Made by a program: the position numbers and the translations under genes
Origin: Azonexus sp.
Lineage (GTDB): Bacteria > Pseudomonadota > Gammaproteobacteria > Burkholderiales > Rhodocyclaceae
Direction: 5' to 3'
DNA: 34,211 nt
Assembly (NCBI GenBank): GCA_030696345.1
Contig: JAUYSK010000010.1
Coordinates: 1-34,211 of the forward strand
The notes under the pieces: generated by a model
What the model was told of the DNA's origin: nothing
Seen by the model: only the letters and a program-made list of their open reading frames with translations
Database searches by the model: none
Shown here: positions 1-8,970 of the stretch, one piece after another
Layout: each line of letters starts with the position of its first letter
Position numbering within the stretch: the stretch's first letter is position 1

Positions 1-3000
1 CGGACGCGCTCCACCGCCCCCACCATGATGGCGGCGTTCAAGTCGGCGCGAGCAAACGCACGGCCTTGCGCGTCGCTCCTTGCTTTGGCCTCGACCAGCG
101 CGTGGTCGAGATAGATCAGCATGATGACGCCGGTTTCGGCCGCCACGCCGGCGAGCGCGATGAAGCCGACGGCGACGGCGACCGACGTGTTGAAGTCGAG
201 CCACCACATCAGCCAGATGCCGCCGACCAGCGCGAAGGGCACCGAAAGCATGACGATCAGGGTTTCGGTGATGCGCCGGAAATTCAGATAAAGCAGCAGG
301 AAGATGATGAGCAGGGTGAGCGGGACGACGACTTTCAGTTTCTCGATGGCCCGTTCCATGTATTCGAACTGGCCGCTCCAGGTGACGTAGGTGCCGGGGG
401 TGAATTTGACCTTTTCGTTGACCGCTTTCCGCGCCTCGGCAACGTAGGAACCGATGTCGCGGTCGCGGATGTCGACGTAGATGTAGGCCGAGAGCAGCGC
501 ATTTTCGGTGCGGATGGCCGGGGCGCCGGTGCTGATCTTAATTTCCGCGACCTGGCCGAGCGGGACCATGCTGGCCGGCGCACCCATTTCGGCCGGCACC
601 GGAACCAGCACTTCGCGGGCGATGGCCTGGGGATCGCTGCGCAGGTCGCGCGGGTAGCGGACGGTGACGCCGAAGCGCTCGCGGCCTTCGACGGTGGTGG
701 TGACCATTTCGCCACCGAGGGCAGCGGCGACGACGTCCATCACCTCGCCAACGGTCAGGCCATAGCGGGCCAGCGCGTTGCGGTCGGGCACGATGTCGAG
801 GTAGAAGCCGCCGGTGATGCGTTCGGCGAAGGCGCTGCTGGTGCCCGGCACGGCCTTGACGACACTTTCGATTTCCTTGGCCAGTCGCTCCATTTCAACC
901 AGATCGGTACCGAAGACCTTGATGCCGATCGGTGTGCGGATGCCGGTGGACAGCATGTCGATGCGAGCCTTGATCGGCATCGTCCATGAATTGGCGACGC
1001 CGGGGAATTGCAGCGCCTTGTCGAGTTCGGCGATGAGCTTGTCTGTGGTCATCCCGGCCCGCCATTCGGATTCAGGCTTCAGATTGATCACCGTCTCGAA
1101 CATTTCCATCGGCGCCGGGTCGGTGGCGGTCTGGGAGCGGGCGGCCTTGCAGATGACCGAGGCGACTTCCGGGAAGCTCTTGATGATCTTGTTCTGGGTC
1201 TGCAACAGTTCGGCCGCCTTGGTGACCGACAGGCCGGGCAGCGTGGTCGGCATGTAGAACAGCGTGCCTTCGTTGAGGGTCGGCATGAACTCCGAACCCA
1301 GACGGCTGGCCGGGATGATGCTGACGGCCATGGCGATCAGGGCAAGGGCGATGGTCATTTTCTTCCAGTTCATGACGGCGGCGATGATCGGGCGGTAGAT
1401 GCGGATCAGGAAACGATTGACCGGGTTTTCGGCTTCCGGCCGGATATGGCCGCGGATGAACAGCAGCATCAGCACCGGCACCAGTGTTACCGAGAGGAAG
1501 GCGGCGGCCGCCATGGCGAAGGTCTTGGTCCACGCCAGTGATGCGAACAGCCGGCCTTCCTGGGCTTCGAGCGTGAAAACGGGGAGGAAGGAGACGGTGA
1601 TGATGAGCAGGCTGAAGAAGAGGGCGGGGCCGACTTCCTTGCAGGCGGCAATGATGGCTTGGGCGCGGGCGTCGAGACCCATCCCCCTCCCGGCCTCCCC
1701 CTTGAAGGGGGAGGAGATGTTAGCTCCCTCCCCTTCAAGGGGTGGGTTGGGGTGGGGATGGGTCGCCTCCAGCCGTTCCAAATGCTTGTGCGCATTCTCG
1801 ATCATCACAATCGCCGCATCGATCATTGCCCCGACGGCAATCGCAATGCCGCCCAAACTCATGATGTTCGAATTGATACCCAGCGCTCGCATGCCGATGA
1901 AAGCGGCCAGGATGCCGACTGGCAGCATGATGATGGCGACCAGTGCCGAACGCAGGTGGAGCAGAAACACGATGCAGACAAGTGCAACGATCAGACTTTC
2001 CTCGGCCAGCGTGCGCTTGAGTGTGGCAATGGCGCGCTCGATCAGTTCCGAGCGGTCATAGACGGTCTGGATGCTGACGCCTTCCGGTAGGCCGGCGCTG
2101 ATTTCCCCAATCCTGGATTTGACGTTGTGGATGACATCCAGCGCGTTCTGGCCGAAGCGTGACATGACGATGCCGGAAACCACTTCGCCTTCGCCGTTAA
2201 GTTCGGTAATGCCGCGCCGCTCGTCGGCGACCAGCTCGACGCGGCCGATCTCGGCCACCCGCACCGGCGTGCCGTTCTGGGCCTTGAGCACCAGATTCTC
2301 GATGTCGCCCTTGCCACGCAGGTAGCCCCGGCCGCGCACCATGTATTCGGTCTCGGCCATCTCCAGCGTCCGCCCGCCGACGTCGCGGTTGGAGTTGCGG
2401 ATGACTTCGGCGACGCGCATGAGCGGGATGCCGTAGGTTTTCAGCTTGATCGGATCGACGGTGACCTGGTACTGCTGGACGAAGCCGCCGATGCTGGCCA
2501 CTTCGGCGACGCCGGGCGCCTTGGCCAGCTGGTAGCGCAGATACCAGTCCTGCTGCGTGCGCAGTTCGGCCAGCGTCTTGTTCTTGGCCAGCACGGCGTA
2601 CTGGTACACCCAGCCGACACCGGTGGCGTCCGGGCCAAGCGTTGGCGTGACGCCTTTCGGCAGCTTGCCGGAGACGGAATTGACGTATTCCAGTACGCGG
2701 GAGCGGGCCCAGTAGATGTCGGTGCCGTCTTCAAAAATAACGTAGACGAAAGAGGCTCCGAAGAAGGAGAAGCCGCGGACGACCTTGGATTTCGGGACCG
2801 AGAGGAGGGCCGTGGTTAGTGGGTAGGTGACCTGGTCCTCGACGACCTGCGGCGCCTGGCCGGGGAATTCGGTGTACAGGATGACCTGGACGTCGGAGAG
2901 ATCTGGGATGGCGTCGAGGGGGGTTTTGAGGACCGACCAGATGCCGGCGATGATGATGAAGAGGGTGGCCAGCAGGACGAGGAAGCGGTTTCTGGCTGAC

Positions 3001-3023
3001 CAGTCGATTAGGGCATTAAGCAT
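1..3023 (-). CDS. cusA: Heavy-metal RND efflux pump CusA, 3' end outside the window
   Basis: Inner-membrane proton-driven pump that extrudes Cu(I)/Ag(I) through the CusB-CusC conduit. About 1007 residues are visible, beginning MLNALIDWSARNRFLVLLA, and they match the CusA/CzcA (HME-RND) family along their length. The order is first membrane helix, periplasmic porter domain, helices near residues 340-540, second porter domain, and the helix bundle around FALVGGIWLMWWL. The segments PMEMFET and RIDMLSTG resemble methionine-containing stretches of Cu/Ag pumps rather than Zn/Co pumps, so a CusA role is favoured over CzcA. The ATG at 3023 fits the family N-terminus, although no strong ribosome site precedes it. 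The gene lies about 600 bp downstream of cusB, unlike the tightly overlapping cusF-cusC-cusB. Residues about 421-449, in the cytosolic loop after MIENAHKHLERLEA, derive from an inserted palindromic repeat that keeps the frame. The last few dozen residues of the protein lie beyond the left edge. Confidence 0.93.
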   Translation of the reverse strand, partial: MLNALIDWSARNRFLVLLATLFIIIAGIWSVLKTPLDAIPDLSDVQVILYTEFPGQAPQVVEDQVTYPLTTALLSVPKSKVVRGFSFFGASFVYVIFEDGTDIYWARSRVLEYVNSVSGKLPKGVTPTLGPDATGVGWVYQYAVLAKNKTLAELRTQQDWYLRYQLAKAPGVAEVASIGGFVQQYQVTVDPIKLKTYGIPLMRVAEVIRNSNRDVGGRTLEMAETEYMVRGRGYLRGKGDIENLVLKAQNGTPVRVAEIGRVELVADERRGITELNGEGEVVSGIVMSRFGQNALDVIHNVKSRIGEISAGLPEGVSIQTVYDRSELIERAIATLKRTLAEESLIVALVCIVFLLHLRSALVAIIMLPVGILAAFIGMRALGINSNIMSLGGIAIAVGAMIDAAIVMIENAHKHLERLEATHPHPNPPLEGEGANISSPFKGEAGRGMGLDARAQAIIAACKEVGPALFFSLLIITVSFLPVFTLEAQEGRLFASLAWTKTFAMAAAAFLSVTLVPVLMLLFIRGHIRPEAENPVNRFLIRIYRPIIAAVMNWKKMTIALALIAMAVSIIPASRLGSEFMPTLNEGTLFYMPTTLPGLSVTKAAELLQTQNKIIKSFPEVASVICKAARSQTATDPAPMEMFETVINLKPESEWRAGMTTDKLIAELDKALQFPGVANSWTMPIKARIDMLSTGIRTPIGIKVFGTDLVEMERLAKEIESVVKAVPGTSSAFAERITGGFYLDIVPDRNALARYGLTVGEVMDVVAAALGGEMVTTTVEGRERFGVTVRYPRDLRSDPQAIAREVLVPVPAEMGAPASMVPLGQVAEIKISTGAPAIRTENALLSAYIYVDIRDRDIGSYVAEARKAVNEKVKFTPGTYVTWSGQFEYMERAIEKLKVVVPLTLLIIFLLLYLNFRRITETLIVMLSVPFALVGGIWLMWWLDFNTSVAVAVGFIALAGVAAETGVIMLIYLDHALVEAKARSDAQGRAFARADLNAAIMVGAVERV
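1677..1763 (-). repeat. Palindromic repeat inserted in frame inside cusA
   Basis: Two hairpin units lie back to back: a perfect 10-base inverted repeat around 1695-1715 (CCTCCCCCTT, one base, AAGGGGGAGG) and a second one near 1727-1744 built on CCCCTT and AAGGGG. On the coding strand the frame stays open and gives a Pro/Gly/Glu-rich segment containing PHPNPPLEGEG. Peptides of this kind are typical translations of dispersed GC-rich intergenic palindromes. The flanking protein matches the CusA loop between MIENAHKHLE and EVGPALFFSLL, and CusA relatives lack this sequence. I infer insertion of a mobile palindromic element into coding sequence. Confidence 0.75.
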
Positions 3024-3079
3024 GAGGGGCTTTTTCTTGGGGCTTGCCCTGCGTGGGCTGGCGGGCGGCTAATTGGCAG

Positions 3080-3301
3080 GGGGTTCCGCCCTTGCGGGGC
3101 GTCATACTTTTTCTTGCTTCGCCAAGAAAAAGTAAGCAAAAAGAAGGCGACCCTGGGTCGGTGCCGGCGTTGCCGGTTCCCTGCGCTACTCGAAACACCG
3201 GGTGGCTGGCTAAACTCGCCTGCAGCTCAGACAACGCCAGCCAAAGACCCCCGGCGTTTCTGCGTTGCTCGGCACCTCTCAAGGGGCCCGGTAAGTCGTC
3301 C
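3080..3301 (+). repeat. Left arm of a large imperfect inverted repeat between cusA and cusB
   Basis: This about 220-bp arm is matched in reverse complement by 3385-3605, with an 83-bp spacer. Shared blocks, in order, include GGGGTTCCGCC, CTTGCTTCGCCAAGAA, GAAGGCGACCC, GGCTGGCTAAACTCGCCTG, CTCAGACAACGCCAGCC and TGCGTTGCTC. Inside the arm is its own hairpin, 3106-3116 pairing perfectly with 3123-3133 around a 6-base loop (ACTTTTTCTTG stem), which resembles a transcription terminator. Open frames in the arms differ between copies and look like by-products of composition, so I call no gene here. Confidence 0.85.
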
Positions 3302-3384
3302 ACGCTGAGCCTGGGGATTTCATTTTTTAGCTTTTTCCCCGGTTGATCGCAGCAATGCCCTTCTATGGCGTAGCGGTTGAGCCA

Positions 3385-3605
3385 GGACGCCTTTGGGGTC
3401 CCCGTGGAAGGCGCTGAGCAACGCAGGAATGCCGGGGGCAGTCGGCTGGCGTTGTCTGAGCCGCAGGCGAGTTTAGCCAGCCGCCCGGCCTGCCGAGTAG
3501 CGCAAGGAACCCGAAGGGCGCCGACCCTGGGGTCGCCTTCTTCTTTGGCTACTTTCTTCTTGGCGAAGCAAGAAGAAAATACGCCCGCCAACAAGGCGGA
3601 ACCCC
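3385..3605 (-). repeat. Right arm of the large imperfect inverted repeat
   Basis: This is the reverse-complement partner of 3080-3301. It carries the equivalent internal hairpin near 3552-3579 (TTTCTTCTTG with CAAGAAGAAA around GCGAAG). Together the two arms fill almost the whole cusB-cusA gap (3024-3626), which otherwise holds no gene. Two oppositely oriented copies of one dispersed repeat are the simplest reading. The gap separates cusA from the rest of its operon. Confidence 0.85.
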
Positions 3606-3626
3606 AAGGTTGAGAAAACGAGAGCC

Positions 3627-5153
3627 TCATTTGGCTACCACCGAAGTCACCACCCATTCCCCCGGCCCCCGCTCAACAAACTCAAACTCCACCATCGCAC
3701 CCGGCTTAAATCCAGCCACCAGCGAAGGATTCGCCAAAACAAAATCCATCTTCATCGAAGGCCATTTCAAACTCGCCACCGGCTCATGCGAAATCGTCAC
3801 CGTGCCGGAAGCCGCATCAACCGCATTCAAAACCCCCACCGCCTTATGCCCAACCACCGCCGGCTTGGCTGCCTGCATCCCGCCAAGTGCCGCCTTCAAA
3901 TTACTCTCCGCATCAATCAGGAAATTGGCCGACGAAACCACCATCTCGCGTTCCTTGACACCCTCCAGCAGCTGCACAAACTCACTGCCTCGCGCACCAA
4001 GCTTCACAACCCGCGGCTCAAAGCGCCCTTCGGCCAACTGCACGATAACCACCTGTTTGCTGCCACTATCGATCACCGCCGAATTCGGCACGGTGACGAC
4101 CGGCGTCGCCCCGGCCACCGGAATCTCCACCTCGGCAAACATAGCCGGCTTCAATCGGCCCTTCGGATTGGCCAGTTCGATGCGCACCGGTACCGTCCGC
4201 GTTTCGGCCTTGAGCGTCGGATAAACGTAGGCAATGCGCCCCTCGAAAACTTCGCCGGGATAGGCGTTGATCCTGATTTTTGCCTTCTGGCCAACGTTGA
4301 CCGCAGCAATGTCCTGTTCGAAGACATCGGCCTGGACCCAGACCGACGACGTATCCGCGATCTGGTACAGAACCTCGCCGGGCATGAAGCGCATGCCCTG
4401 GACGGCCTTCTTCTCGGTGACGATGCCAGCCACCGGCGCGCGGAAGGTCAGCGTCCGTTTGGCATTGCCGGACTGAGCCAGCGTCTTGATCTGTTCGTCG
4501 GAAATGTCCCAGTTTCTGAGCCGCTGCAGGCTCGAATCGGCCAGTTGTTTCATCGCCGACTGCGCTTCGCCGCCAGCCTCGTTGAGCTTGCCAACGCCCT
4601 GCGCGGCGATGGCGTATTCTCGCTGGGCCGAGACCAGTTCCGGGCTGTACACCTCGAACAGCGGCTGGCCGCGGCCGACCGGCTGGCCGGTGGTGTTGAC
4701 GTGCAGGCGCTCGATGTAGCCCTCGAACTTGGCGGTGACCGTGTAGCTGCGGCTTTCGTCGATCTCGACCCGGCCGCTGGCGCGCACGCTTTTGTCGAGC
4801 ACTTGCAGCTTGGCCGGCTCGGCCTTGACGCCCATTTTCTGGATTTTCTCGGCGCTGATTTTCAGGCCGCCGTCGCTATCAGCTTCGCCTTCATAGACCG
4901 CGATGTAGTCCATGCCCATCGGGTCTTTCTTTGGCGTCGGCGACGTGTCGGGCAGGCCCATCGGGTTGCGGTAGTAAAGCAGTTTTGGTTTTTGCCCTTT
5001 ATCCGGGTTGACCGCGCCCCGAAGGAACTCCTCTTGGGGGACAGCAACCGTTGTCGCGCCATCCGTTTTTTGCCGGGCAAACTGAAAACCGCCGGCAAAG
5101 CCGCCGACGGTGAGGGCGACGGCAATAAAAATGAATATCGGGCCGGTTTTCAC
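3627..5153 (-). CDS. cusB: CusB periplasmic adaptor with a C-terminal CusF-like domain
   Basis: Membrane-fusion protein of 508 residues linking the CusA pump to the CusC channel and passing Cu(I)/Ag(I) to the pump. Order: N-terminal membrane anchor (about 5-25), heavy-metal-binding motif YRNPM with PMGMDY (about 61-83), barrel-sandwich and beta-barrel domains with a helical hairpin (about 100-420), then an extra domain at about 428-508. This tail contains H456, W464, M467 and M469 in the arrangement ISHEP...KWPSMKM, the Cu/Ag site pattern of CusF (His, Trp, two Met). E. coli CusB lacks this domain, so this is a fusion. The start is GTG at 5153. It overlaps the cusC stop by four bases (GTGA), suggesting coupled translation. 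The metal-binding head and tail together favour Cu/Ag over Zn/Co specificity. Confidence 0.93.
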   Translation of the reverse strand: MKTGPIFIFIAVALTVGGFAGGFQFARQKTDGATTVAVPQEEFLRGAVNPDKGQKPKLLYYRNPMGLPDTSPTPKKDPMGMDYIAVYEGEADSDGGLKISAEKIQKMGVKAEPAKLQVLDKSVRASGRVEIDESRSYTVTAKFEGYIERLHVNTTGQPVGRGQPLFEVYSPELVSAQREYAIAAQGVGKLNEAGGEAQSAMKQLADSSLQRLRNWDISDEQIKTLAQSGNAKRTLTFRAPVAGIVTEKKAVQGMRFMPGEVLYQIADTSSVWVQADVFEQDIAAVNVGQKAKIRINAYPGEVFEGRIAYVYPTLKAETRTVPVRIELANPKGRLKPAMFAEVEIPVAGATPVVTVPNSAVIDSGSKQVVIVQLAEGRFEPRVVKLGARGSEFVQLLEGVKEREMVVSSANFLIDAESNLKAALGGMQAAKPAVVGHKAVGVLNAVDAASGTVTISHEPVASLKWPSMKMDFVLANPSLVAGFKPGAMVEFEFVERGPGEWVVTSVVAK

Positions 5154-6400
5154 AGGTCTTCTCCAAGCAGGCGTTCAATCTCGGCCAGACGCATCTGCTG
5201 GCTGGCCTGCGAGCGCAATAGCGCGAGGCGGGCGTTGCGGATCTGGCGCTGGGCATCGAGCAGGGTCGCGAAATCAACCTTGCCGTTCTCATAGCTGGCC
5301 AGCGCCGATCTAAAAGTCAGTTCGGCCTGTGGCAGCAGGCGGGTGCGGGTGATCTGCTCGGTTGTTCGCGCTGCTTCCAGGTTGGCCACGGCACCACTCA
5401 GTTCGCCGTGCAGGCGGTGACCCAAGGCTTCCTTGCGCGCCGCAGCTGCTTCCAGCATGCGTTCGCTTTCGCGCTCCTGGCTGCGCCGGGTTCCTTGTTG
5501 CAGCGGCAGGTTCATTTCCAGCATCAGGCTCCAGGCGTCGACGCGGTTGCCGACCTGCATCGGTACCACGCCAAGTGTGAGATCCGGGTAACGGTTGCGA
5601 TAGGCCAGTTCGCGACTCTTCTCGGCGCCGCCGACGCGGGCAGATTCGATGGCGAGTTGCGGATTTTTTGTTGCCAGGCGTTCGCTCAGGGCTGCCGCGT
5701 CAAGTCCGGCCGGCAACTGGCGCAAGGCACCCGGTTCGGCCAGCGGCGCATTGCCGGAACGCGCCAGCATGGCATTGATGAAGATGCTTAGCTGCCGGTA
5801 TTCAGTTTCCATGCCGACCAGCTCACTGTCCATGGTGCTGCGCTCGACCTGGGCACGGATGGCATCCTGCTGGGCGGCGAGGCCGCCGGCGTAACGTGCC
5901 TGGGCGATCTGTTCCAGTCGGCGGGTCAGTTCGATGTTCTCGTGGCTGAGTTGCAGCGCCTTGCTGGTCAGCCAGTATTGCGCGTAGAGACTCTTGATGC
6001 GGGCGGCGACTTCGCTCCAGGTATCGACGGCGCGACCGCCGGCCTGTTCGGCTTCGGCGCTGGCGACATCGCGCCGTAAGTCACGCTTGCCCCAAAAGGG
6101 AATCGGCTGCATCAGCGTGTATTTGGTATCACCAACTTGCGAGGGTGACAGCGTGGCGCCCCGGCTGCCGTTTTTCGTGATGTTTTCCAGCTCGACGCGC
6201 AGCACCGGGTCGGGCAAGGCGCCGGCCGGCTGAATGCGCTCTCGGGCCGCTTCGGCTTCAAGGCGGGCCATCCGGATGTCCGGGCTCCCCTCGCGGGCGA
6301 TGGCAAGCAGCGATTCAACGCTGGCGCCGGGCAGCGGCTCGGCCTGCACGGAGGCAGTGAAGGCCAGTGTCAGCAGAACGGCGCCGATTGAATATTTCAT
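5150..6400 (-). CDS. cusC: CusC-like outer-membrane channel (TolC family)
   Basis: TolC-family outer-membrane efflux protein of 416 residues that forms the exit duct of the Cus pump. A signal peptide is visible at residues 1-20, ending VQA, followed by repeated long amphipathic helices rich in Ala, Glu, Arg and Leu typical of outer-membrane efflux domains (for example ARLEAEAARERIQPAGALPDP). Unlike E. coli CusC there is no lipobox cysteine, so lipid anchoring is not expected. The ATG at 6400 overlaps the cusF stop by four bases (ATGA), and its own stop overlaps the cusB start. Assignment rests on family features and on its position between cusF and cusB. Confidence 0.9.
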   Translation of the reverse strand: MKYSIGAVLLTLAFTASVQAEPLPGASVESLLAIAREGSPDIRMARLEAEAARERIQPAGALPDPVLRVELENITKNGSRGATLSPSQVGDTKYTLMQPIPFWGKRDLRRDVASAEAEQAGGRAVDTWSEVAARIKSLYAQYWLTSKALQLSHENIELTRRLEQIAQARYAGGLAAQQDAIRAQVERSTMDSELVGMETEYRQLSIFINAMLARSGNAPLAEPGALRQLPAGLDAAALSERLATKNPQLAIESARVGGAEKSRELAYRNRYPDLTLGVVPMQVGNRVDAWSLMLEMNLPLQQGTRRSQERESERMLEAAAARKEALGHRLHGELSGAVANLEAARTTEQITRTRLLPQAELTFRSALASYENGKVDFATLLDAQRQIRNARLALLRSQASQQMRLAEIERLLGEDL

Positions 6401-6714
6401 TTCGCCATTTCGTAATGGCTGACGATGGCGTTGCCACCCTTCATCTCCGCTGCGAAGCGAATCTTGTCGCCAGCCTTGAGCTTGCCCAGCCAGGCCTTGT
6501 CGGCAACGCCGAAAGCCATGGTCATCGGCGGCATGCCGATGCTGTCGAGCTGGCCGTGCTGGATGACGATTTCGCCGGCTTTGGCATCAATTTTCTTGAC
6601 TAGGCCATCGCTCAGCGGCGCGGTTTGTGCGGCGGCCGGTTTGTGCGCGCCATGATCGTGCTGGGCAAAGGCGGGCAGGCTGAGGGCAAGAAGCAGCGGA
6701 AGAATCAGGCGCAT
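6397..6714 (-). CDS. cusF: CusF-like periplasmic Cu/Ag-binding protein
   Basis: Small periplasmic metallochaperone of 105 residues, first gene of the cus operon. The signal peptide MRLILPLLLALSLPAFA is followed by a His-rich stretch (HDHGAH) and a five-stranded OB-type CusF domain. Ligand candidates are H53, M64 and M66 in IQHGQLDSIGMPPMTM. The tryptophan that caps the copper in E. coli CusF is replaced here by M61. I chose the ATG at 6714 because AAGGAAAC precedes it and a signal peptide starts there. An upstream extension to 6807 is open but would run through the promoter and operator. The stop overlaps the cusC start (ATGA). Confidence 0.9.
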   Translation of the reverse strand: MRLILPLLLALSLPAFAQHDHGAHKPAAAQTAPLSDGLVKKIDAKAGEIVIQHGQLDSIGMPPMTMAFGVADKAWLGKLKAGDKIRFAAEMKGGNAIVSHYEMAK

Positions 6715-6781
6715 GGTGTTTCCTTTAAGGATCGATGGTCTGATTCTCGGTTGCTGCGGTCGACCGGCTGCTGACGGCAAA

Positions 6782-6797
6782 ATTACAAGTTTGTAAT
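6782..6797. promoter_or_regulatory. Probable CusR/CopR operator between divergent cus units
   Basis: ATTACAA-GT-TTGTAAT is a perfect 7-base inverted repeat with a 2-base spacer. It closely resembles the boxes bound by CopR/CusR-type response regulators. It lies 67 bp upstream of the cusF start and 39 bp upstream of the cusR start, so one site could serve both directions. Promoter hexamers around it are not clear. Confidence 0.7.
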
Positions 6798-6836
6798 CTG
6801 CGGACAAACGAAGCGGCGCTCGGGCAAAATGCAGCC

Positions 6837-7508
6837 ATGAAAATCCTCATCGTCGAAGACGAAGCGAAGACCGGCGATTACCTCAAGCAGGGGCTTTCCG
6901 AAGCCGGGTTCACGGCTGATCTCGTGCGCAATGGGCTGGATGGCATGCATGAGGGTTTGTCCGGCGAGTTCGATCTGCTGATTCTCGATGTCAATCTGCC
7001 GGGCCTCGATGGCTGGCAGGTGCTGAAGGCACTACGCGCCGCCGGGCGTGATTTGCCGGTGCTGTTCCTGACGGCTCGCGATCAGGTCGAGGATCGGGTC
7101 AAGGGGCTGGAACTGGGCGCCGACGATTATCTGGTCAAACCCTTTGCCTTCTCGGAGTTGCTCGCTCGCGTGCGGACGCTGCTGCGCCGGGGCCGGGCCA
7201 AGGAACCGGAACGGCTGGCCCTGGCCGATCTTGAACTCGATGTGCTGAAGCGCCGGGCAACCCGCGCCGGCCAGCGTATCGACCTGACCGCCAAGGAATT
7301 CGCCCTGCTCGAACTCTTTCTGCGCCGGCAGGGCGAGGTGCTGGCCCGCAGTTTCATCGCCTCGCAGGTCTGGGACATGAATTTCGATTCCGATACCAAC
7401 GTGATCGAAGTGGCCATCCGTCGCCTGCGCGCCAAGGTCGACGACGATTTCACGCCCAAGCTGATCCACACCCTGCGCGGCATGGGTTACGTCATGGAAA
7501 TCCGGTGA
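6837..7508 (+). CDS. cusR: CusR-like copper response regulator (OmpR family)
   Basis: Transcription factor of 223 residues. The N-terminal receiver domain (1-115) has the acidic pair E7/D8, the phosphorylation site D51 in [10 protein letters not shown], and the conserved Lys in YLVKPF. A C-terminal winged-helix domain (about 125-220) contains [20 protein letters not shown] and ends [14 protein letters not shown], as in CusR, CopR and PcoR. It is divergent from the cusFCBA operon and overlaps cusS by four bases (GTGA), the usual layout for this regulator pair. It likely activates both units through the inverted repeat at 6782-6797. Copper versus silver preference cannot be read from the sequence. 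Confidence 0.94.
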   Translation: MKILIVEDEAKTGDYLKQGLSEAGFTADLVRNGLDGMHEGLSGEFDLLILDVNLPGLDGWQVLKALRAAGRDLPVLFLTARDQVEDRVKGLELGADDYLVKPFAFSELLARVRTLLRRGRAKEPERLALADLELDVLKRRATRAGQRIDLTAKEFALLELFLRRQGEVLARSFIASQVWDMNFDSDTNVIEVAIRRLRAKVDDDFTPKLIHTLRGMGYVMEIR

Positions 7509-8851
7509 GTCTGCGCCACTCGATCACGCTGCGCCTGTCGCTGGCTTTCGCGCTGCTGGCGACACTGGTTTTCGCGGCGCTGGGTGTCTATCTGAGCCGT
7601 TCGGCCGACCAGCACATGGCCGAACTCGATGCCCATGAACTGATGGGCAAGCTGGCGCTGGCCCGTCACGTCGGGACGCAGGAAATGTCGCCGGCGGCGC
7701 TGGCCAGCCGGCTTGCCGATGCCCTGGTCGGCGAGCATGGCGTGATGGTTGCGGTGGACGGTGAAAAAGGGGCAATTTTCCGCTGGCCGGCGAGCAGTCA
7801 GGCCGGCGCGCTGGCCAGTGCCTCGGCCGAGATCGGCGAAACCCCGGTCCGCCTGAACCTGGCCGGACAGGAGTTGCGGGTTGTGGCCGGAATGACCGAA
7901 ACTGGCTGGGGCGAAACCGCCCGCGTTGTCGTGGCTCGCGACATCCATCATCACACGGCTTTCCTCGATCAACTGCAGCGCGATTTCTGGCTGGCCGTGC
8001 TGGCGGCAGCGCTGCTCACGGTGATTGTCGGCATGCTGATTGCCCGGCGGGGAATGCGTCCGGTGCTGGATCTGGCGCAGGCAGCGGGGCGAATTTCAGC
8101 CGGGCAACTGGCCGAGCGCATTCCTGAAAACAACGTGCCGCCGGAACTGGCTGAGCTGGTGCAGGCCTTCAACGCCATGCTCGGTCGCCTCGAAGAATCT
8201 TTCCAGCGCCTTTCGGATTTTTCTGCTGATCTCGCCCACGAACTGCGGACGCCGATTCACAGCCTGCGCATGCAGACCGAAGTCTCGTTGAGCAAGACGC
8301 GCAGTGTTGATGACTACCGCGATCTGCTCGCTTCCAACCTTGAGGAATACGAGCGCTTGGCCAGAATCATTGCCGACATGCTCTTTCTGGCCAAGGCGGA
8401 TCACGGGCTGGTCATACCGCAACGCGAGCCGATTGCGCTGATGGCGCTGTGTGAGCGGCTGTTTGAATACTACGGACTGCTCGCCGAGCATCTCGATTTC
8501 CGGCTGGAGGGGGAAAGCCCCACGGTGCCGGGCGACCGGCTGATGCTGCAACGCGCTATTGGCAACCTGCTGGTCAATGCCATCAACCACACGCCGCCCT
8601 CGGGCAGTATCGTGCTCAGCCTGAGCCAGGAAGCGGGGCTGGCGCTCATACGTGTCAGCAATACCGGGGTGGCGATTCCGCCGGAGGCGATCGAGCGAAT
8701 TTTTGACCGCTTTGTCCGCCTCGATCAAGGCGGCGAGGGCAGCGGCCTGGGTTTGGCCATTACCCGTTCAATCGTGCTGGCGCATGGCGGCAGCATTGAA
8801 GTGACTGCCTTCGGGCAGAAAACGGAGTTCTGCATTCGCCTGCCTCTGTGA
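7505..8851 (+). CDS. cusS: CusS-like copper-sensing histidine kinase
   Basis: Inner-membrane sensor kinase of 448 residues that would phosphorylate CusR. It has TM1 (about 10-30), a periplasmic sensing segment with ERHM-poor composition, and TM2 (about 160-182, [17 protein letters not shown]). These are followed by a HAMP linker, then HisKA with the phospho-acceptor H245 in [12 protein letters not shown]. The HATPase domain carries the N box ([14 protein letters not shown]), an F box near IFDRFVRLD and the G box GSGLGLAI. The GTG start at 7505 overlaps the cusR stop and gives the expected short cytoplasmic lead, [17 protein letters not shown], as in CusS. All catalytic motifs look intact. Confidence 0.93.
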   Translation: MSLRHSITLRLSLAFALLATLVFAALGVYLSRSADQHMAELDAHELMGKLALARHVGTQEMSPAALASRLADALVGEHGVMVAVDGEKGAIFRWPASSQAGALASASAEIGETPVRLNLAGQELRVVAGMTETGWGETARVVVARDIHHHTAFLDQLQRDFWLAVLAAALLTVIVGMLIARRGMRPVLDLAQAAGRISAGQLAERIPENNVPPELAELVQAFNAMLGRLEESFQRLSDFSADLAHELRTPIHSLRMQTEVSLSKTRSVDDYRDLLASNLEEYERLARIIADMLFLAKADHGLVIPQREPIALMALCERLFEYYGLLAEHLDFRLEGESPTVPGDRLMLQRAIGNLLVNAINHTPPSGSIVLSLSQEAGLALIRVSNTGVAIPPEAIERIFDRFVRLDQGGEGSGLGLAITRSIVLAHGGSIEVTAFGQKTEFCIRLPL

Positions 8852-8970
8852 TTGACGCCTGCCATGCCGGGTGTTTGGTGTGCCAGCGCACAGAGTGTTA
8901 CTGCCCGGGCGGATAACGTAGTCGTTGGTGACTGATGATCCGGACACCCAACGCACGTAGAGGGAATCTC

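Noticed and set aside
66..989. 307-residue plus-strand open frame over cusA
   Set aside because: Low-complexity Asp/Gly/His-rich translation opposite conserved RND pump sequence; no ribosome site or family.
3016..3657. Open frames inside the inverted repeat
   Set aside because: Frames are not the same in both arms and mainly reflect repeat composition. Similar text is often annotated as hypothetical protein, but nothing supports translation.
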